From Candidatus Odinarchaeota archaeon (GTDB taxonomy: Archaea; Asgardarchaeota; Baldrarchaeia; Baldrarchaeales; DXJG01): a stretch of 38,381 nt of DNA. The translations under genes and the position numbers were made by a program. The stretch spans positions 1 through 38,381 of the forward strand of contig JAGGSW010000033.1 in NCBI GenBank assembly GCA_021158895.1. Direction: 5' to 3'. Positions 24,221-32,817 of this stretch are shown piece after piece. Numbering within the stretch: position 1 is the stretch's first letter; each line of letters starts with the position of its first letter. A model generated the notes under the pieces. That model saw only the letters and a list, made by a program, of their open reading frames with translations, did not search any database and was not told the origin of the DNA.

Positions 24221-27200
24221 CTAAGCTTTCTTGACATGGTCCGGTCTTGGCTCGAAAATTATACCTTCCTTTTTCATTCGTTCTATAGCTCTTTTAACAA
24301 ATTCTTCATCAATACCTTCTATGCTTGCTCTTTCAATAAGCTTTGATACTGGAACTGCTTTATCTACGTCTTCACTCAGTTCATCTATTAAATCTAATAT
24401 TTTTTCCATTTTGTCTCTTTGCGACTTGCTGTGCCCTGTCATTATTAGGTCTATGTCAAGTTGCCCCGTTTCGCTATCTATTCCTACTTGTTGTAAGGAG
24501 AGTTTCATAAGGCGTATTGCTTCCTCAGCATCTTCAACAGTTACTTTATCTCTGAGAGCCATCCTTGCATGAGCTTCAGCTAATCTAATTAAGGCTTCTA
24601 ATTGCCTCGCCGTTATAGGCACAGGGGATGTTGGAGCTTCACCTATACTCCTAAGCTCTAAATAGAACTGTTCAATTCTTTTCGCTGCCTCAGGAGTTAA
24701 CACCGGATGAACATTTTTCCTAGCATATGCAATGTATTTTCTAAGAAGGTCAGGAGGTATAGGTGGCTCAACGGTTCTCATTTGATGCAAAGCAAGAATA
24801 TGCTCAGCTACCTGTTTATCCACCTCTACCCTAGGCCTATCTGTCAAAATAAAAATCAAATCAAAACGAGACAAAATAGTCGGTGGAAGATTAATGTTAT
24901 CCGCTGGAGGCCTATAATGATCATACCTACCAAGCTTAGGGTTAGCAGCAGCCAAAATAGCTGTACGAGCATTAAGAGTAGCGACAATACCAGCCTTAGC
25001 AATACTAATTGTATTGTGGAGCACAAGTCCATGACTTATGAAATTCCTTGTTGGCTCCACTGTAACATCATAAACCCATTCTGTTTCGAACTTTCCATTA
25101 TTTTCTACGATTTCCACTTTCTCTATTTTTTCACCATTTATGCTTATTTCTAACTTCTTATGTCCTTCAGATGAGATTTCTCTAACTGCTGGAACAAGAA
25201 GCCCCACTTTTAATTCTTCTGCACTTACAGTTTCAATCTTTCCATCTTTGAAAACAAACACAGGATGTTCTGGGGTCACGAGTATCTCTTTACCATTTGA
25301 ATATAGTATTCTTATAAATCGACTCGGTGCTTTATGTCTGCTAACCCTGTTGATTTTTGTCCTGAATATTTTATCAAAGTCTGTAGTGAGAATTTCGATA
25401 TTTAGATCCGATACTGGAAGAATTTCACAATCTATCCCGTATATTTTCCTATCTAGAAATTGTTCGAAAAGATTATCGACAAAATCTCCGATTTTAACCT
25501 TGGTTCCATCTGCTAAAGTAATTTCAAAGAAAGGATGATAAGACTGCTGTTCCATCGCTTCGTGGATAGCTACCCTGTCCTGTGGGTTCATTTTGTCAAA
25601 TTCGTCAATGCATGCGACACCGCGATCTGAGAGCACTAGTGCTCCTGCTTCTAGACTCATTCCACCCGTTTCTGGGTCTCTTATTACCGCTGCGGTGTTG
25701 TGAACTATAATTCCGTTGGCTATGAAATTATGGGTTTCTTTAACTGTTAGGTCGTAAACATAGGGGATATTCTTTGAATCTAAAATTTCTACGTTCTTTA
25801 TTTTATCCCAGAATATGTCTGAATTAGCTAGTTTGTCGAGGTATTGTATCACTTTTCTGGCGAGTTCTATTTGAATGCGGGTCTGATTGATCTTAATATT
25901 TAGTTTGTGAGCTAATTTTTTGTTTTTCTCATTTAGTAATGTTGCTAGTTTTTCTAAAATGTCTAGAGGCACCTTTATATTCCTGTTCTTTCTTCTGAAA
26001 TATTCGTAGAATTGACTTTTATCAATTCCTAAGTCTTTCTTAAGATCTTTCGATTTATAGCTTGATAAGACAGAGGCTAACTTTTCTTTAATTTCATATG
26101 GTAGGGCTATTTTTACTTTTTTAGCTTCTGCATTTCTTAGATGAATAACTATTTCTTGAAGTTTCCTTCTTGAGATGCTACTTCCGTTGTATTTCTTCTT
26201 TATTTTTAGGTCGTAAAATTTGCTGACTATTTCTAAGATTTGCCCGATTTTTGGAATAACGTCTACATTGGTGCTAGCTTTTGTTCTTTTTGAAAGAACT
26301 TTTTCAAGTTTTTCCTTTTTCGCATTGTATTTAAAACCAATTAGGTCTCTAAACTTTTTCATATTCTCCCCATAAATTGTTAGAACGTACCTATCATGGA
26401 TGGTTCTTATTACTTTTTTACGCCCATTCATATCTGTAAATTCTTCAACCTTTCCTGCGGAACTTCTTTTTCTTAAGAAAGATATTATCCCGAATCTTAG
26501 CAATACTAGTTGTAGTTTTTTCGCTAATTTTTCACTCGTAGTATCAAATTCTATAATTGAAGATCCCGTTTCTCTTTCTACTACACTGGCATCGCAATCG
26601 AATAAACCAGAAATAAATGCTGCTAGTTCATTATTGGATAGTGATAACATTATTTCACTCATATCTATTTTGTGTGCCTTTGGAGATTCTGGTATTCCTA
26701 ATTTTTTAAGTATGTGAGCCACTATTTTTGAATGAAACCTTAAGTAGGGCGTCCCGTGTTTATCGATTCCCTCTTCGACGCTGGCTCCGAAAAGATTTTT
26801 AACTAGTTTTTTGAATTTATTTCTAAGTTCTGTTGAGGTATTTGAAAATCTTATTGAATATCCGCCGTAATTTGTTCTTGAAATAGATCCATCTCCTGCG
26901 ACTAACCCCGCAAAGTACATGAAATCTTGATTAATGCATTTTGGGAGTTTAATTTTACTTCCCATTCTCTGTGAAAAGAAGCCTATGTGATTTGAAATTT
27001 CATCATAGGTGTATCCTGCCATTTTTGCTAACTTAATTAATTCATGTAGGGGAATATTGCCTTTTGCATTTGGGTTAACCCAGTTGTAATAGAGTTTATT
27101 TTCATTTATTCCTAGTTTTCTGGCAAGTTCTCTTGTAGTTAGATTATATTTTGACTTAAGTTCTTCAAGAATTTTCTTAACAAAAGTCTTAGCTCCATAA

Positions 27201-28735
27201 ACAACTATGTTATCTTGATCTTCTACGAGTTCCAAGGTGAATACTTTTCTTCCCTTTTGTTCTAGTTTTCTTGCAACAGCAACATTGTCTCCCGGAACAA
27301 AATCTTTTGCTTCCTTCCATACTATTACTCCGTTTTCGATAGTCATCATCTTTGTTTCTGGGGTTAAGATAATTTGCCTTCCTGTTCTCGTTGTAACCTT
27401 TATTAGTTTTTCAGGTGATTTTAGCTTCCAAAACTCACCTGATGGCCTTGTTGAAACATTTAATGGATTTATTGTTTGTATTTTTACTGGGTCTGCACTT
27501 TTAGCTACAAGTACGCCATTTTTAATCTGCGTAAGTCCATCTTTTACCTTCTCTTCAAATAGGACTTCTATTGGTAAAAGAGTACTATCAAGTGCAACTA
27601 AAGTTCCTGGTGCTACGCAGAGCCCTGCTGCGGTTGAGCCTTTTCCTGATGTGTATATTCCTCTTGGGGCTATTCTTGCGACGTATCTTAGTAGTTGGCT
27701 TTTGGCGGTTCCTGGATCGCCTACTAGGAGTATGTTTGGTTCTCCTCTTATTCTCATTCCGTCTGGGAGTGTTTTTGGTACTCCTCCGAATAGTAGGAGT
27801 GCTATTGCTTCTTTTATGTCATCGTAGCCGTAGATTGATGGTGCGATGGATCGTATTATTTTTTTGTGTATCCATTGGTCTTTTGCTAGTTCTAGTATTT
27901 TTTGTTCTTCTTCTGGAGCTATTTCTAGTCTTTCTGCTTCTTTTTCGGTTAGTTCTACGTAGTTTGTTTCTATGAATACTCTGAATGTGGCTGTTTTTCT
28001 TCCTCGTTGCCCGAATTCTGGGGAGGTTTTTAATATGCCTATTACTGTTACTCGGTCTCCTGGTCTGGCGATGTCCACTAGGTCGTCTTTGAGGTAGGCA
28101 TCAATGAAGCGGGGAAGTTGTCCTGGTGGTAGGTCTTCAGGTCTTTCTTGTACGCGTATTTTTTGCCAGTCGATAAATTTTGATTCTTCGACTATTAGTT
28201 TGAATGGTCCTTTTCTTCTACATGTTGGATTTGTACATTGGACAGGGGGGGTGTATTTCCCCTCTTCTTGGAGGACCACTATTTTTTCGTGGCATCGTTG
28301 GCATTCAAAAACAGCTTCAATTAATTGTGGTTTTACTTCGCTTGCCCTTGTTATTATGCCATCTATAGCCACGAGTTGCCCTATGTGGTGGGATCTTATT
28401 TTTCTTAATGATATTTTTTCTGGGAGGTTTTTAAATCTAGGGTAGAATTTTTCTATTTTTTTAGCGTAATCGGGGTCCTCTATTAGCATGACATTTTTTA
28501 TTGCTCTTGAAGCTGATTCAATAAATTCCTCTGGGTTTTCAAGTGTCTTTTTAGCGAGTTCAGGATCGAATCTTAATAAATCTTCAAAGTCTATTATAAG
28601 CGACTTACTGCCTGTTAACGACATTTTTTGTAGCATAACACGATATTTGTAGGTTCCATCCTCTGTTCTGTAGCTTTTAATAAAATCTTCAAATCTTTCA
28701 ATGGGGTCAAATATTCCTTCAATCTTCATATTCAT
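24221..28735 (-). CDS. mcm: Replicative DNA helicase MCM, two inteins
   Basis: MCM is the hexameric replicative helicase. The N-terminal domain (1-270) has a C4 zinc finger (C145, C148, C167, C172). The AAA+ core has Walker A GDPGTAKS (339-346), Walker B CIDEFDKM (1042-1049), sensor and arginine finger LSRFDLIF, and a C-terminal winged helix. Two inteins interrupt the ATPase core: 641 residues at GSTAAGL|TAAVIRD and 177 residues at AMEQQ|TISIAKAGI. Removing them leaves 686 residues, normal length. The ATG at 28735 is supported by AAGGAG six bases upstream and lies 17 bases inside the GINS gene, so the two are translationally coupled. The inteins sit at conserved sites known for archaeal MCM. 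Confidence 0.96.
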   Translation of the reverse strand: MNMKIEGIFDPIERFEDFIKSYRTEDGTYKYRVMLQKMSLTGSKSLIIDFEDLLRFDPELAKKTLENPEEFIESASRAIKNVMLIEDPDYAKKIEKFYPRFKNLPEKISLRKIRSHHIGQLVAIDGIITRASEVKPQLIEAVFECQRCHEKIVVLQEEGKYTPPVQCTNPTCRRKGPFKLIVEESKFIDWQKIRVQERPEDLPPGQLPRFIDAYLKDDLVDIARPGDRVTVIGILKTSPEFGQRGRKTATFRVFIETNYVELTEKEAERLEIAPEEEQKILELAKDQWIHKKIIRSIAPSIYGYDDIKEAIALLLFGGVPKTLPDGMRIRGEPNILLVGDPGTAKSQLLRYVARIAPRGIYTSGKGSTAAGLCVAPGTLVALDSTLLPIEVLFEEKVKDGLTQIKNGVLVAKSADPVKIQTINPLNVSTRPSGEFWKLKSPEKLIKVTTRTGRQIILTPETKMMTIENGVIVWKEAKDFVPGDNVAVARKLEQKGRKVFTLELVEDQDNIVVYGAKTFVKKILEELKSKYNLTTRELARKLGINENKLYYNWVNPNAKGNIPLHELIKLAKMAGYTYDEISNHIGFFSQRMGSKIKLPKCINQDFMYFAGLVAGDGSISRTNYGGYSIRFSNTSTELRNKFKKLVKNLFGASVEEGIDKHGTPYLRFHSKIVAHILKKLGIPESPKAHKIDMSEIMLSLSNNELAAFISGLFDCDASVVERETGSSIIEFDTTSEKLAKKLQLVLLRFGIISFLRKRSSAGKVEEFTDMNGRKKVIRTIHDRYVLTIYGENMKKFRDLIGFKYNAKKEKLEKVLSKRTKASTNVDVIPKIGQILEIVSKFYDLKIKKKYNGSSISRRKLQEIVIHLRNAEAKKVKIALPYEIKEKLASVLSSYKSKDLKKDLGIDKSQFYEYFRRKNRNIKVPLDILEKLATLLNEKNKKLAHKLNIKINQTRIQIELARKVIQYLDKLANSDIFWDKIKNVEILDSKNIPYVYDLTVKETHNFIANGIIVHNTAAVIRDPETGGMSLEAGALVLSDRGVACIDEFDKMNPQDRVAIHEAMEQQSYHPFFEITLADGTKVKIGDFVDNLFEQFLDRKIYGIDCEILPVSDLNIEILTTDFDKIFRTKINRVSRHKAPSRFIRILYSNGKEILVTPEHPVFVFKDGKIETVSAEELKVGLLVPAVREISSEGHKKLEISINGEKIEKVEIVENNGKFETEWVYDVTVEPTRNFISHGLVLHNTISIAKAGIVATLNARTAILAAANPKLGRYDHYRPPADNINLPPTILSRFDLIFILTDRPRVEVDKQVAEHILALHQMRTVEPPIPPDLLRKYIAYARKNVHPVLTPEAAKRIEQFYLELRSIGEAPTSPVPITARQLEALIRLAEAHARMALRDKVTVEDAEEAIRLMKLSLQQVGIDSETGQLDIDLIMTGHSKSQRDKMEKILDLIDELSEDVDKAVPVSKLIERASIEGIDEEFVKRAIERMKKEGIIFEPRPDHVKKA
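25013..25543 (-). other. MCM mini-intein (second), no endonuclease
   Basis: Residues 1065-1241 (177 aa) start with Ser1 (SYHPFFEITLADGTK), contain block B ILVTPEHPVFV and end WVYDVTVEPTRNF...LVLHN before Thr. It lacks any LAGLIDADG or other endonuclease motif, so it is a splicing-only mini-intein. It sits between Walker B and sensor 1 of the MCM ATPase, at AMEQQ|TISIAK. Confidence 0.92.
25697..27619 (-). other. MCM intein (first) with LAGLIDADG homing endonuclease
   Basis: Residues 373-1013 (641 aa) begin CVAPGTLVALDS, with block B LTPETKMM (no TxxH His) and end PYVYDLTVKETHNF...IIVHN before Thr. Two LAGLIDADG-like motifs, YFAGLVAGDGS (608-618) and AFISGLFDCDAS (706-717), mark a DOD homing endonuclease. 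HTH-like segments flank it at about 530-585 and 895-935. The insertion is right after Walker A, at GSTAAGL|TAAV. The endonuclease may still be active, since both acidic motifs are intact. Confidence 0.92.
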
Positions 28736-29279
28736 GTTTTTCTCCTTCTAATACTCTTCTCTTCCAAGTAGACAAGATTTTTGAAAGATATTTGTAAAGT
28801 ATTTTTTCTTCTGGTAGTAATGATCTGGTGGATGTTGATAATTCGGAGTTTTGCATGGATAGCTTTATGATTTTCCCTGTTCTTACAGTGATAAGATCTC
28901 TTAATGCTATTTTAAACTTCTCGTTGTTTTCTTTTGTCGTTTTTCTCAGCTTTTCTCCATGCTTTAACCCTATATACGACATGTTTTTTAGTTCTTGAAT
29001 TTCTGGTATTTGTGTTTCTTTCCATACATATTTGTAAATGTCTGTATACGATACATTAATTGGAAATTCTTTAAGTTCAGCTTTCCCCTCCTCTATTAGT
29101 GGTATTGCTTGCCAAAGTCGAAGTTCTATAATATCATCTTTTTTAAAAGGTCCGATGTTTTTCTTTCCCAGAGATAACTGTGGTATATCTTCAAGTATCT
29201 TTATTTTTACAATCATATTTTTTAGTTTAAAGGAAAGTCTTTTTAGCTCCGTGTCTTCGTCAGTAAAGAAAGTTGACAT
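28719..29279 (-). CDS. GINS complex subunit (archaeal Gins15/51 type)
   Basis: GINS links MCM to the rest of the replisome. The sequence VKIKILEDIPQLSLGKKNIGPFKKDDIIEL and LWQAIPLIEEGKAE is typical of the archaeal Gins51/15-type protein (COG1711); the A-domain is helical, and the C-terminal B-domain is not clear. Length about 186 aa. I prefer the ATG at 29279, five bases after AGGTGA, over the GTG at 29288 that lies inside that site. The gene overlaps mcm by 17 bases, a common archaeal pairing that supports the call. Confidence 0.88.
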   Translation of the reverse strand: MSTFFTDEDTELKRLSFKLKNMIVKIKILEDIPQLSLGKKNIGPFKKDDIIELRLWQAIPLIEEGKAELKEFPINVSYTDIYKYVWKETQIPEIQELKNMSYIGLKHGEKLRKTTKENNEKFKIALRDLITVRTGKIIKLSMQNSELSTSTRSLLPEEKILYKYLSKILSTWKRRVLEGEKHEYED

Positions 29280-29364
29280 TAATGTCACCTAATGAAATTA
29301 TAACGAATAGCTTAAAAAATGTGGGATTATTTCAATTAATAGCTTTTGTGGAGTTGAAAATTTT

Positions 29365-30774
29365 ATGACGTACATTTTAAAGTGTCCGAAATGTGGAAAT
29401 GTTTCTAAAGAAATGGGGCCTAATTATCTATGTGAAAAATGCGGCACATTATTAGAATATGTTTATGACTATGAAAACATCGATTTTAATTTTGAAGCCA
29501 CTAGAAATGGTAATATTTGGAGATACGAAAAAATTTTGCCCAATATACGAAGAAGAATAACTTTAGGTGAAGGAGGAACTCCGCTCAAGATAGCTGAAGA
29601 TTTAGCGAGAAAAATAGGATTAAAAACTATATTTCTTAAGGATGAAACTTTAAACCCAACAAATTCATTCAGAGACCGGGCTGCAGCTTTAATGGTTTCT
29701 CAAGCATTAGATTATGGATATAAGAAGATAGTTTGCGCGTCTAATGGTAATCTTGGTGCATCTATTGCTGCGTATTGCGCAAAAGCTCATATTCATGCAA
29801 AGATCATTGTTCCTAAAGCAACTCACATTGGGAAACTCGCTCAAATGTTTATTTATGATGCAGAAGTGGTGGAAAAAGGAGAAACATTAGACGATTCTTT
29901 AATTTTCGTTAAAAGAATCCTTACAGATAAGAATTTTTATGATGCAACCGCCGAACATAATTCTTTAACTATCGAGGGCCAAAAAACTATATCTTTCGAA
30001 ATAGTTGAGAAAATGGGGATCCCCGATTGGGTTATAGTCCCCATGGGGAGTGGTGGAACAATCTATTCTCTTTGGAAAGGATTTATCGAGTTAAGGGAAA
30101 TGGGTATTTTGGAAAATTTACCCCATATGGTGGGTGTTCAAGCAGAAGAATGTTCTCCAATAGTAAAAATGTTTTTAAATAAAAAAGACCACGGTTTTGA
30201 GAAAATGGGTATAAATACGCAGGCATTAGCTATATTGGTTAAGAAACCTGCTAACAGTTTTCTTGCTTTAAAAGCTATTAAAAATTCTAATGGTATTGCT
30301 GTAGCTGTTTCTGATAATCAAATCATGTTGGCAGAAAAACTTCTCGCCAAAACTGAAGGCTTATTTGCCGAACCAGCGAGTGCTTCAACTATAGCCGCTC
30401 TTTCAAACTTATTGAACGAAGGAATTATCAATAAAAGCGATAAGGTTGTCTGCTTGATAACAGCAAGCGGATTAAAAGCCCCATATGTTTTAGAAGCAAT
30501 TATTCGTAGAGGAAAGAAAATTAGCTTTAGAAAGAGCCTAGGTGTCAAGCTTCAAATTTTAAAACTCCTTGATATGGGAGTTTCTTATGGATATGAATTG
30601 TGGAAAGCTTTGGGAAGGGATATAAGTATTCAAGCTGTTTACCAGCACTTAAATGAGTTGGAAGAAAAGGAGCTTGTAAAAAGTGATTGGAAAGAAAGAA
30701 GAAAATATTACCAACTGACAGAGAAAGGCAAACATGTCTTGAACTTGCTTGAAACTTTGATCTTGCTATTTTAA
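29365..30774 (+). CDS. Threonine-synthase-like protein fused to PadR-type HTH, catalytic Lys replaced by Arg
   Basis: An N-terminal zinc ribbon (CPKCG, CEKCG) precedes a PLP-fold type II domain (about 60-390) like threonine synthase: FLKDETLNPTNSFRDRAA, CASNGNLGASIAAY and the phosphate loop MGSGGT. Threonine synthase has SFKDR, whose Lys holds PLP; here codon AGA gives Arg103. The last 75 residues (about 395-469) form a PadR-type winged helix: KLQILKLLDMGVSYGYELW, then AVYQHLNELEEKELVKSDW and KYYQLTEKGKHVLN. So the protein may be a DNA-binding sensor rather than an enzyme; the role of threonine biosynthesis is doubtful. It is convergent with hydA (8 bases between stops). ATG 29365 gives a normal zinc-ribbon start. 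Confidence 0.82.
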   Translation: MTYILKCPKCGNVSKEMGPNYLCEKCGTLLEYVYDYENIDFNFEATRNGNIWRYEKILPNIRRRITLGEGGTPLKIAEDLARKIGLKTIFLKDETLNPTNSFRDRAAALMVSQALDYGYKKIVCASNGNLGASIAAYCAKAHIHAKIIVPKATHIGKLAQMFIYDAEVVEKGETLDDSLIFVKRILTDKNFYDATAEHNSLTIEGQKTISFEIVEKMGIPDWVIVPMGSGGTIYSLWKGFIELREMGILENLPHMVGVQAEECSPIVKMFLNKKDHGFEKMGINTQALAILVKKPANSFLALKAIKNSNGIAVAVSDNQIMLAEKLLAKTEGLFAEPASASTIAALSNLLNEGIINKSDKVVCLITASGLKAPYVLEAIIRRGKKISFRKSLGVKLQILKLLDMGVSYGYELWKALGRDISIQAVYQHLNELEEKELVKSDWKERRKYYQLTEKGKHVLNLLETLILLF

Positions 30775-30782
30775 ACGGTTAA

Positions 30783-32072
30783 TTATATAGATTCTATTTT
30801 TAAGAATCTTGCTGCACATGAAACGCACGGATCATAAGCGCGGACAAGTTTCTCTGCTTCTAAAGTCATTTTGTCTCTTGGAAGGTTTAATATTTGGGGC
30901 ACGTATTTTTTTAGGTCCTCTTGTAAGTTTCTGAGATTTTGTGCGGTTGGGGTAATTATATTGGCTGCTTCAACTTTTCCGTGCTTATTTATTTTGTAGT
31001 GATGAATTAGTAGCCCTCTGGGTGCTTCTGTTGCAGCTACACCCTCTCCTTCCCTGATTTCAAAGTCGACCCTATTCTTTGATGGTTGTGATTCGATTAA
31101 TTTTTCTACGAGAGAAATTGCTTCATCGATGAAGTGTATTATTTCTAATGCTTGAGCAACATTATTCATAAAGGGAGAGTAGCTAGGAAACTTTAGTCCG
31201 TAAGTTTTTAAAAATTCCTTAGCGGTATCGGAAAGACACTTGTAACTTATATTAATTCTAGCTAGTGCGCCAACCATATAACTACTCTCACTATTTCTGA
31301 GGAGATAGTGTCTCGCTGTGGAATATGGTACCCTTATACCCTTTATAAAGTCACAATACATTTCAGGAGGGAAACTTGATCCGTGGAGTAAAGTTACATT
31401 TCCTTCAAGCAGAGGTATTCTGCCCTCTTTGCTTACAGCTAAGTAATCGGTTTTTCTTTCAAAAGACGGCATTTCAAGCGAAAATATTAAATTAACGGCT
31501 TCTAAAGCTTCTTCTTTAAATTCTTTAGCCACCCTGAGTAGGCTTTCTAATTTATGCTTTGTCGGTAGAGTCGAAAAACCCCCTACTATAGGAGTAACTG
31601 GGTGAACTGATCGTCCACCTATAATTTCGGTTATGATGTTTGCTAATTTTTTCATTTTAAGCGCTTTCTTCACGTCTTTTTCATATTTTGGAAGCATTGA
31701 CAATACGCTTTCGTATCCCAAAAAATCTGGTAGAACGAAAAAGAACAGGTGAAGCACATGGCTTTGTAGATGGCCTCCGATTACTAATATTTCGCGTAAA
31801 TATTCAAGTTCTTCGGGTAATTCTATTCCAAGAGCTTTCTCCACTGCCTGAGTTGATGAAACTTTATGTATGACAGGACATACTCCGCACATTCTGCTTG
31901 CAATGTCTGGTATTTCTCTATAGCTCTTTCCTTTCAATATTTCTTCAACTAGACGAATACCTTCTGTAGCCTCTACTCTTAACTCTTTAACTACTTCATT
32001 TTCAAGTTCCACCGTCACAGTTAGATGACCTTCAATTTTTGGAATATCTTTTATTGTGATTACGTCATTCAA
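30783..32072 (-). CDS. hydA: Group 3b [NiFe] hydrogenase large subunit (alpha)
   Basis: The large subunit holds the NiFe site. L1 motif is RMCGVCPVIH (C62, C65, H69) and L2 is DPCVSCAAR (C416, C419), giving four Ni/Fe ligands. In the group 3b L2 motif the residue after CxxCxx is usually His; here it is Arg422. A C-terminal extension FLKIESI would be removed by the maturation protease. Length 429 aa fits the family. The TTG at 32072 has GGAGGT, formed by the hydD stop region, eight bases upstream. It is the last gene of the hydB-G-D-A operon, the same order as sulfhydrogenase of Pyrococcus. Confidence 0.95.
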   Translation of the reverse strand: MNDVITIKDIPKIEGHLTVTVELENEVVKELRVEATEGIRLVEEILKGKSYREIPDIASRMCGVCPVIHKVSSTQAVEKALGIELPEELEYLREILVIGGHLQSHVLHLFFFVLPDFLGYESVLSMLPKYEKDVKKALKMKKLANIITEIIGGRSVHPVTPIVGGFSTLPTKHKLESLLRVAKEFKEEALEAVNLIFSLEMPSFERKTDYLAVSKEGRIPLLEGNVTLLHGSSFPPEMYCDFIKGIRVPYSTARHYLLRNSESSYMVGALARINISYKCLSDTAKEFLKTYGLKFPSYSPFMNNVAQALEIIHFIDEAISLVEKLIESQPSKNRVDFEIREGEGVAATEAPRGLLIHHYKINKHGKVEAANIITPTAQNLRNLQEDLKKYVPQILNLPRDKMTLEAEKLVRAYDPCVSCAARFLKIESI

Positions 32073-32078
32073 TTCAGA

Positions 32079-32807
32079 TTACCTCCTCTCGACCTCGCTT
32101 TTTTGCAGTTTTTGAAGATGTTTAAGGAAGCTTGGCACTTCTATTTGGTGTTTCTGGAAAATTTCAATAAGCGAATCTATGTTTGCATCTTCGGCAAGTC
32201 CACGGCAACCTATACATTCTTTACCAACGGATGGACAAATTGCGTTGCATCCTCCCCTTATGATTGGTCCGAGACAAGGTAATCCTGCTTCGATGAGACA
32301 AGCTTTTTCATGTAGTATACATTCGGCACAGACATTGTAAGATTTAGGTCTTGGCGTTTTTCCAATTAAGAGATTCTTGAAAAGCTCTAAAAACTCGTTT
32401 TTGTCTATTGGGCATCCATATAAATAATAATCAACAGTTACGTACTGGTCAAGTGGTTGCGCGTTAACTAATGCTTCTTTCAGCTGTAATGGATTTTCGT
32501 AGTTTTTAAAATCCTTCACTAGGAATTTTCCGCCTGTACAGGCACATTCACCGAGTGCTACTAAAATTTTTGAGTTTTCTCTTAATTCTTTCACTTTTTT
32601 AACTTCTTTTTCGCTTGTTATGCATCCCTCGATAAACGCTATGTCAAGAGGTACTTTTTCCTTTTCTTCCTTCAGTACCCTAAAATCTACAATATCCACT
32701 TTACTTAATAAGTCAAGTATTTGATCTTCTAGGTTTAATATTTGTACTATGCATCCTTCACATGACGCTAAACTAAATATTCCAACCTTAGGTTTTTTAT
32801 TAATCAT
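32079..32807 (-). CDS. hydD: Group 3b [NiFe] hydrogenase small subunit (delta)
   Basis: The small subunit carries three iron-sulfur clusters that lead electrons from the NiFe site. The proximal cluster motif is SCEGC, with GECACTGG and YGCP further on. The C-terminal part has cysteines CAECILHEKACLIE, GLPCLGP, GGCNAICPSVGKECIGCRG, giving medial and distal clusters. There is no Tat signal, so it stays cytoplasmic, as expected for group 3. Length 242 aa is typical. Start ATG 32807 has GAGGG upstream; the gap to hydG is 10 bases and to hydA 6 bases. Confidence 0.95.
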   Translation of the reverse strand: MINKKPKVGIFSLASCEGCIVQILNLEDQILDLLSKVDIVDFRVLKEEKEKVPLDIAFIEGCITSEKEVKKVKELRENSKILVALGECACTGGKFLVKDFKNYENPLQLKEALVNAQPLDQYVTVDYYLYGCPIDKNEFLELFKNLLIGKTPRPKSYNVCAECILHEKACLIEAGLPCLGPIIRGGCNAICPSVGKECIGCRGLAEDANIDSLIEIFQKHQIEVPSFLKHLQKLQKSEVERR

Positions 32808-32817
32808 TTATATCCCT

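Noticed and set aside
27237..27975. Long plus-strand open frames opposite mcm
   Set aside because: They are antisense to conserved MCM and intein coding sequence and look like no known protein.
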